From Planctomycetaceae bacterium (lineage in GTDB: Bacteria > Planctomycetota > Planctomycetia > Planctomycetales > Planctomycetaceae): a stretch of DNA of 6,335 bases. The notes beneath the pieces are model-generated. The model was not told the origin of the DNA. It searched no databases and saw only the letters and a list, made by a program, of their open reading frames with translations. The stretch lies in contig CANHVD010000352.1 of assembly GCA_947463775.1 (NCBI GenBank), positions 1 through 6,335 of the forward strand, given 5' to 3'. Positions 4,442 through 6,335 of the stretch are shown here, in pieces. Positions within the stretch are counted from its first letter, which is position 1. Every line of letters begins with the position of its first letter. Both the position numbers and the translations under genes were made by a program.

Positions 4442-6335
4442 ATGTTGGCCAGCGTATTTGTACTTCTCACGACAGCAACCTGCGCGATGATGCCGTTGGC
4501 TGATGACGCGGAGTTGGCTCCTCAGGATCTGGTCGTCCAGGAGATTGACTCTGCACTTGTTCTTGGGAACGACCGGAACACTCGGCTTCTGCGGTTAGAG
4601 ATCAAGGTCACCGTCACCAATTCCCGTGATGTGCCGCTTGATGTGGACCGTCATCTGTTCAGGCTGGATGCCAGTGGTGTCCCTCTGGATCCAGTAAACT
4701 CGAATCGCAGCGAGCCGCTGACGGCGACGAAACTGGCACCGTCGAAATCTGTTTCCGGATGGCTTACGTTCCCGGCAGTGGCTTATAACGGGCCGGAGAT
4801 TCCCCTCGAACTGCAATGGGCGCGTGATCGTATAAAGGATGACAAACAGGACGCTGAGAACTCTCCACAAGGCGAATCGAAGCCATCGCGTGAAGTTGTA
4901 AAGTTGAATCTGAATGAGGCGATCAGAAAGCTCAACCTCTTCGAAGACAAATACGTTGGAGCGGATCGTGAACTGGTGGTTGTCTCGGTCCATCGGCCTC
5001 TGGACATTCTGTCCACGTGGGTTTTGTGCGACCATCTTAAGAAGATTTCTGAGCGGGGAATTCAGCGAGTTGTTTTCACGCCAGCCACGTCTGACACTCC
5101 GACGGTGCATGCAGAGTTCGTCCAGTTCCTCGCGTCTTTAATCGATAACAGGACGGAAGATTCTCAGGACCTTCCCAGCATGATTCCGCTTCCCAAGACT
5201 CCCGTGAAGCTGAAGCACGTCTCCTTAGCTGATTTCTCGGAAGCCTCCGAACGTGTCTTCCGCAATCCTCGATCACAGGTCACTCACTACGAATCGCTCG
5301 ACGACGCCGTCTGTGCTGCGCTGACACCGATCTATCGGTTTGTGCCGGTTGAAAAAGCCGTGGTTGATCTCAGAAACCCGGATAGTGGCGTCAGGCGTGC
5401 AGCGATGGCCGGAGCTGCCGATCGACTGACAGCCGAACAGGCCAGTGCGATTATCGAACAGGCAGAGACTGGTTCCACGACGGTAAAACTTGAAATTGCC
5501 GCGTATCTCAATTTGATCCCGGGCGAAGAAGCCGTCAACGCGCTGAAGGAAATGTGTCTCGGCGAAAATGAACGAGTTGCACAGGTGGCCCTGCGTTCTC
5601 TGGTCAGAAGCCGCGACAATGCGGCTGAGCCGGCAATGGCCGAAGTGTGGAAGGCCGGATCGACAACTCCCAAACTGCAGTCCGAAGTGGTGCAGGCCAT
5701 TTCCGAATATCCCGACGAACGCTGGTTGCCGCTCGTTGTGGATTATGTGCTCGTGTTTTTGCGGCAGGCAGCTCAACCCGATTCGGCTACGATACCTGCG
5801 AAGAACATCAGTGGGGCGTTGCGATTTCTTTCGGCTCAGAACGATTCGCGAGTCGAACAGGCCATTCGACGCGATCTGTTGAACATTCGCAATCCGATGA
5901 TTCAGGATATGTTCGTGCAGCATCTTCTGAACCTGAAGATGTCAGGCAATGATGCTCTGATTCGGGAGTGTGTGACTCGTCGACTCAGAGAAGGACAAAT
6001 CTCCGGCATGATTTGCACGGCTGCCATCAAGTATCGTGACCCGTCATGGACGGATCCTTTGATGGCAAGTTTTCGGCTTGCGGCAAAGGATGAAGGTGCG
6101 GCGACGCAGTTTCTGAACGCGGCTCTGGAGTGTGCGTCTCCGGAACAACTCAGTCAGATGGCGGAGAACTCCGCTGAGTTCTCCGTTCCACAACAGGCGG
6201 CCCTGATCCAGCATCTGGCACGTCTCGATCATCCTCGTTGGAGATCTTTGGCGACGGAACTGCTGGCAAAGAAAGAGCGAAATTGGCAACATGTCATTCC
6301 GTTGTTGTCACAGGATGGGTCTGAAGAGTCACTCA
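4442..6335 (+). CDS. Predicted exported protein with DUF4352-like and HEAT-like repeat domains (runs off the right edge)
   Basis: The frame is open for 631 codons from ATG 4442 to the window end. GGAG at 4432-4435 supports this start; an in-frame TGA at 4373-4375 bounds any extension, and TTG 4427 or GTG 4376 are weaker alternatives. Residues 1-20 are hydrophobic and end in PLA before DD, a plausible signal-peptidase site, though the basic N-region is missing. Residues 33-125 resemble a DUF4352-type beta sandwich: LRLEIKVTVTNSRDVPLDV, FRLDASGVPLD, and SVSGWLTFP (103-111). Residues 176-300 look alpha/beta (ELVVVSVHRP, IQRVVFTP). From about 303 the protein is helical with HEAT-like units, such as VEKAVVDLRNPDSGVRRAAM (303-322) and ALKEMCLGENERVAQVALRS (367-386), and stays helix-rich to residue 631. 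It is probably a periplasmic scaffold or binding protein, not an enzyme. The function is unknown. It lies 77 bases after the Hsp70-like gene on the same strand. Confidence 0.85.
   Translation, partial: MLASVFVLLTTATCAMMPLADDAELAPQDLVVQEIDSALVLGNDRNTRLLRLEIKVTVTNSRDVPLDVDRHLFRLDASGVPLDPVNSNRSEPLTATKLAPSKSVSGWLTFPAVAYNGPEIPLELQWARDRIKDDKQDAENSPQGESKPSREVVKLNLNEAIRKLNLFEDKYVGADRELVVVSVHRPLDILSTWVLCDHLKKISERGIQRVVFTPATSDTPTVHAEFVQFLASLIDNRTEDSQDLPSMIPLPKTPVKLKHVSLADFSEASERVFRNPRSQVTHYESLDDAVCAALTPIYRFVPVEKAVVDLRNPDSGVRRAAMAGAADRLTAEQASAIIEQAETGSTTVKLEIAAYLNLIPGEEAVNALKEMCLGENERVAQVALRSLVRSRDNAAEPAMAEVWKAGSTTPKLQSEVVQAISEYPDERWLPLVVDYVLVFLRQAAQPDSATIPAKNISGALRFLSAQNDSRVEQAIRRDLLNIRNPMIQDMFVQHLLNLKMSGNDALIRECVTRRLREGQISGMICTAAIKYRDPSWTDPLMASFRLAAKDEGAATQFLNAALECASPEQLSQMAENSAEFSVPQQAALIQHLARLDHPRWRSLATELLAKKERNWQHVIPLLSQDGSEESL

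Noticed and set aside
4595..5110. 171-codon reverse-strand open frame
   Set aside because: It is antisense to the HEAT gene region coding for the DUF4352-like and alpha/beta parts, where the sense frame has coherent secondary structure.
5273..5923. 216-codon reverse-strand open frame
   Set aside because: It is the longest antisense frame, but it lies opposite the HEAT-like repeats, whose sense frame is open for 631 codons with helical periodicity. The antisense product has no recognisable domain.
1..6335. CRISPR array, tRNA/rRNA gene, insertion sequence or defence system
   Set aside because: No regularly spaced repeats, cloverleaf, transposase motif or nuclease/toxin motif was seen on either strand.

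Overview
The window looks like chromosomal DNA from a member of the Planctomycetota. GC content is moderate (mid-50s percent by eye) and gaps between genes are long. Three of the four genes encode predicted exported proteins, one of them a small Tyr/His-rich protein of a kind I associate with planctomycete genomes. The phylum is inferred from protein style and cannot be narrowed to a genus here. There is no sign of recent transfer: no transposase, integrase, tRNA, CRISPR array or phage gene.

Layout. (1) 1-1302, minus strand: the N-terminal 434 codons of a predicted secreted protein with Ig/BNR-like beta modules and a Pro/Ala/Gln-rich linker, running off the left edge. (2) 1303-1999: a divergent intergenic region of about 700 bases with no convincing gene. 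It holds a dyad next to a weak -10-like hexamer and ends in a strong Shine-Dalgarno. (3) 2000-2287, plus: a complete 95-residue exported Tyr/His-rich protein, followed by a good intrinsic terminator at 2332-2385. (4) 2388-2582: a 195-base upstream region with weak promoter-like and dyad elements. (5) 2583-4364, plus: a complete 593-residue atypical Hsp70-family ATPase with an intact nucleotide-binding domain but a short C-terminal part and no lid. (6) 4365-4441: a 77-base gap with a hairpin that covers the ribosome-binding site of the next gene. (7) 4442 to the right edge, plus: 631 codons of a predicted exported protein with a DUF4352-like beta domain, an alpha/beta region and HEAT-like helical repeats.

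The two large edge genes lack one end in this window but have open frames along their whole visible length, and both starts are well placed. The Hsp70-like gene and the HEAT gene may share a transcript, but one product should be cytosolic and the other exported, so a shared pathway is not obvious. The other genes appear to be separate units. I see no multi-gene system here that I could call new. The observations most worth checking are the hairpin over the HEAT-gene ribosome-binding site, the lidless Hsp70 without a visible partner, and the small aromatic exported protein.
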